This document shows, one piece after another, positions 33,573 to 41,398 of a stretch of DNA of 64,000 bases. The translations under genes were made by a program, and so were the position numbers. Position 1 is the stretch's first letter. Each line of letters starts with the position of its first letter. The notes under the pieces are model-generated. The model had not been told where the DNA came from, did not search any database, and saw nothing but the letters and a program-made list of their open reading frames with translations. Where the stretch lies: NCBI RefSeq assembly GCF_003112775.1, contig NZ_BFCH01000007.1, positions 298,613 to 362,612 of the forward strand. Reading direction: 5' to 3'. Origin of the DNA: Mycobacterium montefiorense. Its GTDB lineage: Bacteria > Actinomycetota > Actinomycetes > Mycobacteriales > Mycobacteriaceae.

Positions 33573-34838
33573 CTAAGGGCATTTGGCGTACGTCCGCGGC
33601 GAAAAAGAAGGCGCTCCGTGTTGGGTAAGGTATTCCAGTTGCCGGCAAAGACTGTTCGCTACGGGCTCGATGTGGTCTTGGCCCTTGAGGATGAGCACAT
33701 CGATGTGGGATCCCTGTTGGCGCAGGTGTTCGATGAGTGAGAGCGTGCCCGGGGTGGGCACAACGGTGTCGGCATCGCCGGTCACGACGAGTACGGGACC
33801 GTTAGTGGGTTGGTTGTCGGGATTGCCGTATGCCCGGAGGCGGGGCACTAGGTCGGCAAGAGCCCCGGAATTGTCGATGAACGCGTTGGCACCAGGCTTA
33901 TGCGAATTTTCGGCGAAGTAGTCAACCAAGCACTTGTCGCGCCTTAAGACGTCCACCGCTTGCCGGCCCTCAGTAGACAGTACTGATTCGATGCGCACGG
34001 CGGGGTCAGCAGCGGCGGCGCCGATCAGGACATACATGTCGAGCAAGGGTGCATACGGGTCCGTGTCGGTCCCGTCGATCACTGTTTTGGGCGCGTTCTC
34101 AACGGAGTTGCCGGGCGCGATGGCCACTGTGGCCGCAAGCCCTGCGGGCAAGCTGCCGTTAGCGCCGGCCCGAGTCGTCGACAGGACCGCGGCTCCGCCT
34201 TGCGAGTGGCCCACTGCGAACCAGGTCTCAGACAGATACGGGTTGAGGCGCCGGACGGCGGGCACGATGTCGGCAACCGCGTTTCCTTGGTCCACCGCGC
34301 TCATGTACGTGTGGTCGCCGGGGGTGCCTAAGCCGATGTAATCAGTTGCCGCCACAGCGAATCCGGCCTCGAGGAACGCGTGCAGGTGGTCGGCCCAAAA
34401 GTCGAAACCCAGGTTAGCCATATGCGACGGAGCACATGGGTCGGCGATACCCACAGTGCCGTGGGCCCAGGAGATCAGCGGCCAATTGGTGCGCGGCCGT
34501 CCTTCCGGAACCAGCAAAACGCCGCTGACCGCGACATCTTGACCTCGTGAGTTCACGGAGTGATAGAGCAAGGTGATGCGATGGGCAGCGCCCAGCCGTG
34601 AGTACCGGCCTTGGTCTATGGAAGTGATCAGGTCGCCACGCTGCCCCGGGGGAAGCGGAGTAGGAACCTGATAGGCCCCATCACTGTCGGACGGCAAAAC
34701 GATCGCCGATCTCTGCCAAAGCGCGAAGGCTCTTGACGGACGGGCCGCGCATGCCACTGAACTCACCGCCACCAACACCAACACCAACACCAACCCGAGG
34801 ATTACTGCAGGCATCTTCCGCGTCCCTAACCGAACCAC
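33573..34838 (-). CDS. Secreted lipase, LIP family
   Basis: 421 residues. An N-terminal signal with a very hydrophobic Val-Leu repeat core, ending near VSSVACAARP, indicates export and perhaps lipidation at C30. The body matches the secretory lipase family: SWAHGTVGIADPCAPS oxyanion region, nucleophile in VGHSQGGAAVL, Asp in VVTGDADTVVPTPG and His in LKGQDHIEP. Likely releases fatty acids from host or environmental lipids. The GTG at 34838 has GGGAG upstream; ATG at 34814 is the alternative. The hydrophobic core is encoded by a hexanucleotide repeat. Confidence 0.9.
   Translation of the reverse strand: MVRLGTRKMPAVILGLVLVLVLVAVSSVACAARPSRAFALWQRSAIVLPSDSDGAYQVPTPLPPGQRGDLITSIDQGRYSRLGAAHRITLLYHSVNSRGQDVAVSGVLLVPEGRPRTNWPLISWAHGTVGIADPCAPSHMANLGFDFWADHLHAFLEAGFAVAATDYIGLGTPGDHTYMSAVDQGNAVADIVPAVRRLNPYLSETWFAVGHSQGGAAVLSTTRAGANGSLPAGLAATVAIAPGNSVENAPKTVIDGTDTDPYAPLLDMYVLIGAAAADPAVRIESVLSTEGRQAVDVLRRDKCLVDYFAENSHKPGANAFIDNSGALADLVPRLRAYGNPDNQPTNGPVLVVTGDADTVVPTPGTLSLIEHLRQQGSHIDVLILKGQDHIEPVANSLCRQLEYLTQHGAPSFSPRTYAKCP
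34771..34794 (-). repeat. (ACCAAC)4 hexanucleotide tandem repeat in signal peptide
   Basis: Four perfect copies of ACCAAC on the + strand; on the coding strand they give GTTGGT units encoding the repeated Val-Leu/Gly-Leu core of the lipase signal peptide. Copy-number change in steps of six keeps the frame but alters core length by two residues. Confidence 0.9.
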
Positions 34839-35237
34839 CGTGACCGCTCCCTATCTCTCGAGATCAACGCTTCCTACGGCGTCTCCCACGCCTCAGCCAT
34901 CGATAGATTAAGACGTTAACGTTTCATTTGCAACGTATATGCATCACATAGCACGCGCTTCCGCCGGTGCCATCGGTCCACTGCTGACGCGACGACACAC
35001 GCGAGTCGACCCACTCGGCGCAGATTGCCGCGAGTCGCGGGATCTGCAAGTGACGCCTTCTCGTTGCAGCCGGATCATCGGTCATCTAATGGTGTGGCGC
35101 ACATCCGAAACACGTTGCGCTATCGGCTAATTGCCGCGCATTGCCGAGACAGCCGCGCTGCCGTCAGCGAAATGACCTGTCGCACAGCGGATGGGGATCC
35201 TTCAGCGGGGACGGCAATACTCGTCAGTCAGGTGCCG
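34839..35237. other. 399-base intergenic region
   Basis: No ORF here has a ribosome-binding site or a recognisable product. The left end must hold the lipase promoter; a 10-base palindrome ACGTTAACGT at 34913-34922 lies about 75 bases upstream of the lipase start and could be an operator. The rest appears non-coding. Confidence 0.4.
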
Positions 35238-35579
35238 TTAGTGACTACCGGCAAGGTTCACCACCACAACGCCCACAACGATTAGCGCAATACCGGTGAT
35301 CTTCACGGCTGAGACCGGTCCACCGAGGAATCGAACCGCAATGATCGTAATAGTGGTCGTGCCGATCGCTTCGAACAGGGCGTAGGCGACCTCGGTCGGA
35401 ATGCCGCGGGAGATCGCCTGTGCCATAAGCGCGAATGAGAGAGCGTAGCCCGCCACGCATGTCAGAGTTGGAATTGCTCGGGTGAATCCCCGGCTCTTCG
35501 ACAGCAGACTGGTCGCCGCCACATCCGCGAAGACCGCACCGAGCAGGAACAGATAGGTCAAAGTATGTCCCGGTGTCAT
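35238..35579 (-). CDS. SMR-family efflux protein with Asp replacing the key Glu
   Basis: 113-residue, four-helix small multidrug resistance protein, most like mycobacterial Mmr. The helix-1 motif AEVxATSLL of the family, whose Glu (E14 in EmrE) binds both proton and drug, reads ADVAATSLL here, with D19. In helix 3 the YALWSAIG motif reads YALFEAIG, so the drug-stacking Trp is Phe69 and an extra acidic E70 follows. The rest (FLGGPVSAVKITGIALIVVGVVVVNLAG) is normal. Start at ATG 35579; longer frame is unsupported. Both changes are conservative enough that transport may persist with other substrates or coupling. Confidence 0.88.
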   Translation of the reverse strand: MTPGHTLTYLFLLGAVFADVAATSLLSKSRGFTRAIPTLTCVAGYALSFALMAQAISRGIPTEVAYALFEAIGTTTITIIAVRFLGGPVSAVKITGIALIVVGVVVVNLAGSH

Positions 35580-35945
35580 TCGACCGGCTGGTGGCCGAAC
35601 CCTGGCGCCTCGTGTCTTCCACACACCCAGGCGGACGAGTGATCGCAGCGCGGCCTATAGCTAACGCGCACGATCAGGGACATCCGCGCCTTCCCACTTC
35701 CACTCGAGATCTGATGCGCGCCGAGCACGCGTGCGGGGGCTCACAGTCCCGTTCGGCGACGCCATCGACAGAGGCCGGCCACGATCTAACGATGCATATG
35801 CGACAACGCTAGCCGATAGTGATCATCAATAAGTTATATAATACATTATTGTCTCAGCCTTAGCGGCCGCCCACGCGACATGCCAGCGCAGAACAACCCT
35901 CTTCGGTGGCGTCGGCACACGCAACGAATCGGTCAGCGGCGAGCC
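35580..35945. other. Intergenic region with an AT-rich patch
   Basis: No convincing gene. An AT-rich stretch at about 35826-35855 stands out from the GC-rich background and may be part of a promoter for the SMR gene or mark foreign DNA. The right end leads into the SigF-like promoter of topoisomerase IB. Confidence 0.4.
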
Positions 35946-35972
35946 GGTGTGAATTGCGCCATCAGCGGGTAA
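35946..35972 (+). promoter_or_regulatory. SigF-like promoter of topoisomerase IB gene
   Basis: GGTGT-N16-GGGTAA, one base from the GGTTT -35 consensus and close to the GGGTAT -10 consensus of actinobacterial SigF. It ends 33 bases before the ATG at 36006. Confidence 0.5.
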
Positions 35973-36005
35973 TTCCCAGTGAACCAACGGAACTGGAAGG
36001 TGAAG

Positions 36006-37061
36006 ATGCGGCTGCGGCGCAGCGTGCTCAGCACGCCGGGATTCGAACGTAAACGGCGAGGCAAGGGTTTCGCCTACTACGGGACGGATGGCGACGTGCT
36101 CGTCGACGAGGACGCACTGCAGCGGATCAAGGACTTGGTGATTCCTCCAGCATGGAAGAAAGTGTGGATCTCGCCGCACCCGAATGGCCACATTCAGGCC
36201 GTCGGTACCGACGTGGCCGGACGCCGCCAGTATCTCTACCACGTTGCCTGGCAGCAGGACCGGGCCGAGGAGAAGTTCGACCGCGTCCTGGAAATGTCCA
36301 CGCGATTGCCAGATTTCCGGGCACATCTCGCTGACGACCTCAAGCGGCGCGGCCTGACGCGGAGACGGGTCCTGGCCTTGGCGTTACGCCTGCTCGATCG
36401 TGGCTATTTCCGCGCGGGCGGCGAACAGTACGCCGACGAGCACGAGTCGTACGGACTCTCCACCCTGCTATGTGAGCACGTGACGCTGCGCGGCGACGCG
36501 GTCGCATTCGACTTCCCCGCCAAGAGCGGAGTGCGGCGCACCGTGGAAATCGAAGATGCCGAGGTGATTCGCGCGGTGCGTGCGTTGATACGCCGCCCCG
36601 GACGCACCGAGCGGTTGCTCTCGTGTCGCAACGCATCGGGCTGGATGGATGTTCGCGCCGACGATCTCAATGACCGCTTCAAGCAGCTCGTCGGCTACGA
36701 CTACACCGTCAAAGACCTGCGGACATGGCACGGGACCGTGCTGGCCGCCGCGGCATTCGTGGACGCGGACCCCCCGGTGTCCCAGCGTGTCGTCAAACGC
36801 GTTGAGGCCGCGGTCATGCGGGAGGTCGCCGAGGAGCTGGGCAATACACCCGCGGTGGCGCGCGGCTCGTACGTGGATCCGCGTGTTATCGCCGGCTACG
36901 AGCAAGAACTCACTATCGCCGCAGCCGCGCATCGAGCAGGCCGTATCCGTCGTCCCGATGCGGCGCAGGAAATACTAGAGAAGGCTACTCGTTTGCTGAT
37001 CCGGCGAGTAGCCAAGGGCAACAGCGTATCTCAGACTCACACCCTGGCCAAGACCGCATAG
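36006..37061 (+). CDS. DNA topoisomerase IB (poxvirus/bacterial type)
   Basis: 351 residues. Relaxes supercoils through a 3'-phosphotyrosyl intermediate. Active-site residues of the family are in place: R136 in GYFRAGGEQYADEHESYGLS, K173 in DFPAKSGV, R239 in VKDLRTWHGT, and nucleophile Y289 in ARGSYVDPRVI. The ATG at 36006 has GGAAGG five bases upstream; an in-frame GTG at 35979 lies over the likely transcription start and is rejected. Type IB enzymes in bacteria are accessory, often grouped with stress genes, as here. Confidence 0.94.
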   Translation: MRLRRSVLSTPGFERKRRGKGFAYYGTDGDVLVDEDALQRIKDLVIPPAWKKVWISPHPNGHIQAVGTDVAGRRQYLYHVAWQQDRAEEKFDRVLEMSTRLPDFRAHLADDLKRRGLTRRRVLALALRLLDRGYFRAGGEQYADEHESYGLSTLLCEHVTLRGDAVAFDFPAKSGVRRTVEIEDAEVIRAVRALIRRPGRTERLLSCRNASGWMDVRADDLNDRFKQLVGYDYTVKDLRTWHGTVLAAAAFVDADPPVSQRVVKRVEAAVMREVAEELGNTPAVARGSYVDPRVIAGYEQELTIAAAAHRAGRIRRPDAAQEILEKATRLLIRRVAKGNSVSQTHTLAKTA

Positions 37062-37077
37062 TTCGGTCGCGTTGGCA

Positions 37078-37833
37078 CTACAGCTGGTTTTCGCGACCAA
37101 CCTGGGCCCAGACCGTTTTACCGGACGGCATCGGCGTACTGCCCCAGGCGCGACACAGGGCGGACACGATGGACAGCCCCGACAACGTCACCGCGCCATT
37201 TTCGCTTTCAAGCCGGCCCGCCGGCTGGAAACTCTCGTCCTCCACCGCGACGGTGACGGTGTCGCGGCAACTCTCAACGATCAGCACTGGCGCGCTGTCG
37301 GTGTGATCGAGGACGTTCTGGACGAAGACCGACGCCACCGTGCCCGCGTTCACAATCAGACGGTTCTGAGCCCAGGCATGCAGCGACTCGGCGATCAATG
37401 CGCGAGCCAGGCCGGTACTGACCGCCCTTGCGGGAAGCCGTGTTCGCTCCCGTCGGCGGCCATCCACCGACCGGACCAGGGCGTCACCCAACGCTGACCC
37501 GCGGTCGCCATGTACCGGCACGTACCGGGATACGCCGTTCGCCGTGAGGGCGCGCTGAGACAGACGGTTTCCACACACCAGCAGGATCGGCACGCCCGGC
37601 CACGTGCTGACATGCCAACGAGCGCTGGTGAACACCGACCACGCGGATTCGGAAGGCACGAACAGATCGTCGACATCGACGATCACCGCTCGCGGCTCGT
37701 CGAGAGCCGCCTTGATGACGACGTCACGCAGCGCCCGATAGGAAGTGCTGTCCAGCACCCCGGTGGCCGTCAGGACCACGACATCCCGGCGGCATTCCGT
37801 GTCAACTCCAACCGACGATTCACCCACCGACAT
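37078..37833 (-). CDS. STAS domain-degenerate HATPase fusion (sigma-regulation protein)
   Basis: 251 residues. The first ~110 form a STAS/anti-anti-sigma fold (VVVLTATGVLDSTSYRALRD, AVIVDVDDLFVPSESAW, PILLVCGNRLSQRAL). The second half looks like a GHKL ATPase of the anti-sigma class: VASVFVQNVLDHTDSAPV corresponds to the N-box, keeping Asn and His but with Val for the usual Glu, and LSGLSIVSALCRAWG corresponds to the G2 box, while the DxGxG box reads EDESFQ. It may therefore bind a partner without ATP turnover. Tandem GTG-ATG at 37836/37833. Its own SigF-like promoter faces away from the Rho-N gene. Confidence 0.75.
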   Translation of the reverse strand: MSVGESSVGVDTECRRDVVVLTATGVLDSTSYRALRDVVIKAALDEPRAVIVDVDDLFVPSESAWSVFTSARWHVSTWPGVPILLVCGNRLSQRALTANGVSRYVPVHGDRGSALGDALVRSVDGRRRERTRLPARAVSTGLARALIAESLHAWAQNRLIVNAGTVASVFVQNVLDHTDSAPVLIVESCRDTVTVAVEDESFQPAGRLESENGAVTLSGLSIVSALCRAWGSTPMPSGKTVWAQVGRENQL

Positions 37834-37904
37834 CACCTATCGATGCACCGGTTGCGACGACCTCGCGAAGGCCGTTGCGGGGTTGTTCGAGCCACCATTT
37901 TCGA

Positions 37905-37929
37905 CTACCCCGCTGCACGGTAGGTAACC
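37905..37929 (-). promoter_or_regulatory. SigF-like promoter of STAS-ATPase gene
   Basis: On the minus strand GGTTA-N14-GGGTAG, about 72 bases before the start at 37833. Spacing is one short and the -35 has one mismatch, so it is the weakest of the set. Confidence 0.35.
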
Positions 37930-37948
37930 GCGCGATTCCGGAAGTGCG

Positions 37949-37974
37949 GGTTTCACCGCGATCGAGCGGGGAAT
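37949..37974 (+). promoter_or_regulatory. SigF-like promoter of Rho-N/KGG gene
   Basis: GGTTT-N15-GGGAAT, exact -35 and a -10 one base from GGGTAT, 42 bases before the GTG at 38017. Confidence 0.6.
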
Positions 37975-38016
37975 CCTTGCCAAGACGTCCCATCGATCAC
38001 AGGAGGGTGGACGATC

Positions 38017-38274
38017 GTGCCGAACCCGTCGATCAAGAACGAGAAAATGTACCGCGAGCTGCGCAAGCAGGGTAACTCCGAGGAAAAGGCTGCGCGCATC
38101 TCCAACGCCGCCGCGGCTCGGGGTAAATCCGCGGTCGCCCGCCAGGGCGGCAAGTCCGGCTCGTACACCGATTGGACCGTTCCTGAGCTCAAGAAGCGCG
38201 CCAAAGAGCTTGGCATGTCTGGGTACTCGGGTCTGACCAAGGAAAAATTGGTCGCCAAACTGCGCAGCCACTGA
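38017..38274 (+). CDS. Small basic Rho-N/KGG-type protein
   Basis: 85 residues, strongly basic. The first half (SIKNEKMYRELRKQGNSEEK and AARISNAAAARGKS) is the plasmid-stabilisation/KGG-like repeat common in actinobacterial stress proteins; the second half (WTVPELKKRAKELGMSGYSG, LTKEKLVAKLRSH) is a SAP/Rho-N helix-extended-loop-helix nucleic-acid-binding domain. GTG start with AGGAGGGTGG directly upstream. Probably a DNA- or RNA-binding stress protein. Confidence 0.85.
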   Translation: MPNPSIKNEKMYRELRKQGNSEEKAARISNAAAARGKSAVARQGGKSGSYTDWTVPELKKRAKELGMSGYSGLTKEKLVAKLRSH

Positions 38275-38288
38275 CCCTGCACCAGCGT

Positions 38289-38865
38289 TCAGCCGGTGAG
38301 GCCGAGCCGATCGGCCAACACCAAAAAGGCGACCGCATAATCATTCTCGGCGGTCTGCGACCTGATCGGGCCCCAGTCGAGTCGTTCGCGAACCGCGCGC
38401 ACGGCGGGTAACAGTCTCGCGAAATCGCAGTGATGCTCGTTGAGGGAGCGCAGCTTCTGGATGAGCACCATCGTCGGTGGCAGCACCGGCATCGTGATCG
38501 CCAGCACGTCGCACTGCTCGGCGCGATCCAGGGTGGCATGCTCCACCGGCTCGCCGTTGACCCGATGGAGCACATCGACGAGCGTCCCTCCGATTCGCGC
38601 TTTGAAGAGCCAGTCCTCAGGGGGATTTTCGATGGCAAACCCGGCGTTCCGCAATGTCGGTGGCGGCGGTCGTCACGTCGGGTTCGGCGACCACCAGATC
38701 GACGTCATGGCTGGGTTCGGGTGCGCCATAAGCCCATAACGCATAGCTACCAGCCAATGCGAAGCGCGGTCCGTTTTCCTTGAGTGCGGACGCGGCACGG
38801 CGCAGCGCCTCGCGCAGTTGCGCCGAGCAGGCTGGCGAAGGTGTTGGCGGTTCCGTTGGTGCCAT
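38289..38865 (-). pseudogene. Nucleotidyltransferase-fold gene with a frameshift
   Basis: Two overlapping frames together make one MNT-type nucleotidyltransferase of about 190 residues. The first, from ATG 38865, carries the GS-x-DxD core (ALAGSYALWAYG, EPSHDVDLVVAEPD) and goes out of frame near 38655 after DVTTAATDIAE; the second resumes with AGFAIENPPEDWLFKARIGG and runs to the stop at 38289. One extra C in GCGGAACGCCGGG explains the shift. Similar intact proteins belong to the AbiEii/MNT-like group, which includes toxin-type enzymes; no antitoxin partner is evident. Could also be a sequencing error. Confidence 0.7.
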
Positions 38866-38924
38866 TGTGAGTAGGTCATACCCGGCCGACGGGGCGCGCA
38901 ACCCGCCTGCACCGTTTGTCATCT

Positions 38925-38949
38925 GTTTAAGAAAAGGCGGATTGGGCAA
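38925..38949 (+). promoter_or_regulatory. SigF-like promoter of the GT2-to-EEP operon
   Basis: GTTT-N15-GGGCAA ending ten bases before the ATG at 38960, which has no ribosome-binding site. Transcription would start about four bases before the ATG, giving an almost leaderless mRNA. Confidence 0.55.
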
Positions 38950-38959
38950 TCGGCCAGAT

Positions 38960-39682
38960 ATGCCAGCGCCTGCACTCCGTACCTACGACCGGGTTGTCGT
39001 GGTGATCCCGGCCCACAACGAAAAAGCCGATCTCCCGGCGTGTCTACGCGCCGTGCTGACCGCCGCCCTGTGCGTACCGATTCCCGTCACGGTCGTGGTA
39101 GTCCTGGACGCGAGCGACGACGACAGCGCGGTGCTGGCCGGCCGGTACGGGCCGGATGTGCACTTCGTCAGTGTCGACGCCCACAACGTCGGCGCGGCGC
39201 GGGCCGCCGGTTTCGGCTACGGCCGCTCGCCGTGTCGCGACGACGACGAGTGTTGGTATGCGACCACGGATGCCGACAGTCGGGTCGACCCCGGTTGGAT
39301 AATTCATCAGTTGGAAGTCGGCGCGGACATGGTGCTGGGCGTGGTCCGAATTACCAACTGGCAACACCATTGCGCCGACACCGTCGACCGCTTCATACGG
39401 GCCTACAACACCGGCCCATCGGACGACGGTCAGCACCAACACATTCACGGCGCGAACATGGGCTTCAGCGCGCGCGCCTATTGGCGAGTTGGTGGCTTTC
39501 ACCCGCTGCCTTCCGGCGAGGATGTCGATCTGGTCGAGCGATTCGAAGCCGCCGGCTACCGCATTCACCGCGACACCGAACTGTCTGTTATCACTTCAGC
39601 GCGAACCCAGGCTCGGGCGCCTCGCGGATTCGCACACTACCTCCGAAGGTTGGGAAGATCGGCGGCGGGAGATCGCGCGTGA
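38960..39682 (+). CDS. Family 2 glycosyltransferase
   Basis: 240 residues, soluble GT-A fold. VVVVIPAHNEKADLPACLRA opens the nucleotide-sugar domain, TVVVVLDASDDDSA follows, YATTDADSRVDPGWI holds the DxD-like metal site, and SGEDVDLVERFEAAGYRI the catalytic ED motif. No membrane helix. Transfers a sugar from an activated donor; acceptor unknown. First gene of a tightly spaced operon with acyl-CoA dehydrogenase-like, PIG-L, NodS-like and EEP genes. The ATG at 38960 is close behind a SigF-like promoter; GTGA overlap with the next gene. Confidence 0.9.
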   Translation: MPAPALRTYDRVVVVIPAHNEKADLPACLRAVLTAALCVPIPVTVVVVLDASDDDSAVLAGRYGPDVHFVSVDAHNVGAARAAGFGYGRSPCRDDDECWYATTDADSRVDPGWIIHQLEVGADMVLGVVRITNWQHHCADTVDRFIRAYNTGPSDDGQHQHIHGANMGFSARAYWRVGGFHPLPSGEDVDLVERFEAAGYRIHRDTELSVITSARTQARAPRGFAHYLRRLGRSAAGDRA

Positions 39683-40620
39683 CGGCCGGATTGATCAAGC
39701 ACTGGCTGGATTCGGGACGACTCGAATTGCCGCTGCCCGCATCGGGACGCACGTTGGAACGCTGGCAGCAGGTGGCCCAGCTGGCCGAAGAAGACATCGT
39801 CGCGGCCCGCATCGTCGAGGCCCACGTCGATGCCGTCGCGATCATCGACGAATTGGGCGGTAAACCGCCCGAACTCGGTCAGCTGTGGGGCGTATGGGCG
39901 GCCGAATCACCCGATGCGGTGGTGACAGCCACCGACGTCAAGGGCGCGTTCACCCTCAATGGCACCAAGGTGTGGTGCTCGGGCGCCGGGTTCTGCACCC
40001 ATGCCCTGGTGACCGCTCGGCTGGACAACGGCGAACGAGGCCTGTTCGCGGTCGCGGTGATCGACCCTGCTGTCAAGGCGCTGCCGTCCACCTGGTGGAA
40101 CGCCGGGATGGCCGGCAGCGATACGCGGCCGGTGCAGTTCACCCACGCGCAAGCCGTCGCGGTCGGCGACCCAGGTGACTACTTGAGCCGGCCCGGATTC
40201 TGGCACGGCGCGATCGGCGTTGCCGCGTGCTGGCTTGGCGGCGCACGCCGAGTGGCCGAACCGCTGTATCGCTGTGCCGCAGGCGAATCGGCAGACGCAT
40301 ACTCATTGGCGCATCTCGGCGCCGTCGACGCCGCGCTGGCGGCCGGCGACGCGATGCTCACCACCGCCGCAGCCCAGGTCGATGCCGATCCGTTCGACCG
40401 ATCCAACAGTGCTGAACTGCTCGCCCGCCGTGTTCGTGCGATCGTGGAACACGCTGCCGACGAAGCAATCACCCGCACCGGCCGCGCGCTGGGGCCCGGC
40501 CCCCTGTGTCAAGACGGCCGGCATGCCCAGCGGGTGGCCGACTTGAGCATCTACATACGGCAAAGCCATGCCGAGCGCGATCTGGCCGCGCTCGGGGGGC
40601 TCGCGGGGCACGGGAGCTGA
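39679..40620 (+). CDS. Short acyl-CoA dehydrogenase-like protein
   Basis: 313 residues, about 70 shorter than normal acyl-CoA dehydrogenases. The middle beta domain is recognisable (GVWAAESPDAVVTATDVKGA, TLNGTKVWCSGAGFCTHALV) and the C-terminal helical domain follows, ending DGRHAQRVADLSIYIRQSHAERD. The N-terminal helical domain is trimmed. It may bind FAD and act on a carrier- or sugar-linked substrate, or have lost dehydrogenase activity. GTG start overlaps the GT2 stop with GGGAG upstream. Confidence 0.85.
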   Translation: MTAGLIKHWLDSGRLELPLPASGRTLERWQQVAQLAEEDIVAARIVEAHVDAVAIIDELGGKPPELGQLWGVWAAESPDAVVTATDVKGAFTLNGTKVWCSGAGFCTHALVTARLDNGERGLFAVAVIDPAVKALPSTWWNAGMAGSDTRPVQFTHAQAVAVGDPGDYLSRPGFWHGAIGVAACWLGGARRVAEPLYRCAAGESADAYSLAHLGAVDAALAAGDAMLTTAAAQVDADPFDRSNSAELLARRVRAIVEHAADEAITRTGRALGPGPLCQDGRHAQRVADLSIYIRQSHAERDLAALGGLAGHGS

Positions 40621-40627
40621 GGGCGAC

Positions 40628-41398
40628 GTGGAAGCACTATCGACGGGCAACTGCGCCAGGTTCGCGGCCAAGCCGCTGACCCACAGCGGCACACCGGCGC
40701 CGGTATGGCTGGCAAGCTTCAACCACGAACCCCTGCCACCGCTGGACTTAACTGGCTGCCCGGGTCTGGTCGTTGTCGCAGCCCACCCCGACGACGAGAC
40801 TCTAGGCCTGGGAGGCACGATCGCCCAACTCGTCGCATCGGGCGTCGACGTCAAGGTCGTGTCGGTCAGTGACGGCGGCGCCGCGCTACCCAACGCGACT
40901 TCCACGGGCCGCATCCGAATGGCGGCCACGCGACAACATGAATTGCGCAGAGCGACCGGTATTTTAGGAGTTACTTCACCGATGTCGCTGAGCTTGCCCG
41001 ACGGTCAACTGACCGACTACGAGGACAGGATCACCGATTCGCTCGTCGAGATCCTCGACGGTACCGCCGAGCCGCCTTGGTGTGCCGCTACCTGGCGAGG
41101 CGACGGGCACCCCGATCACGAGGTCGTCGGACGCGCCGCGGCCACCGCTTGCGCACGCACGAACGCCACGCTGTTGGAATTTCCAATCTGGATGTGGCAC
41201 TGGGCCACTCCCGCTGATTCGGTCGTGCCATGGGACCGCGCGTATTCCGTGCCTACGCCCCACTGGGCGGCGCTACGGAAACGCCATGCCGCCCAGTGCT
41301 TTCGCAGCCAATTCGAACCGAACGCCGGTTCGCCGCCCGTGCTGCCGCCGTTCGTGCTGCCGCGCATGATGGCGGTGGGAGAGGTGGTGTTCCGCTGA
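40628..41398 (+). CDS. PIG-L family (LmbE-like) N-deacetylase
   Basis: 256 residues. Zinc-dependent deacetylase of N-acetylglucosamine-type substrates, same family as MshB and Mca. The metal/catalytic motif AAHPDDETLGLGG is at 51-63 and the second histidine motif GHPDHEVVGR near 153. GTG at 40628 with GAGGG upstream, seven bases after the previous stop. In this operon it would uncover an amine on a sugar placed by the GT2 enzyme. Confidence 0.9.
   Translation: MEALSTGNCARFAAKPLTHSGTPAPVWLASFNHEPLPPLDLTGCPGLVVVAAHPDDETLGLGGTIAQLVASGVDVKVVSVSDGGAALPNATSTGRIRMAATRQHELRRATGILGVTSPMSLSLPDGQLTDYEDRITDSLVEILDGTAEPPWCAATWRGDGHPDHEVVGRAAATACARTNATLLEFPIWMWHWATPADSVVPWDRAYSVPTPHWAALRKRHAAQCFRSQFEPNAGSPPVLPPFVLPRMMAVGEVVFR

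Noticed and set aside
35826..35855. AT-rich patch as an integration or origin site
   Set aside because: It is only about 30 bases and lacks repeats, an integrase or DnaA-box clusters.
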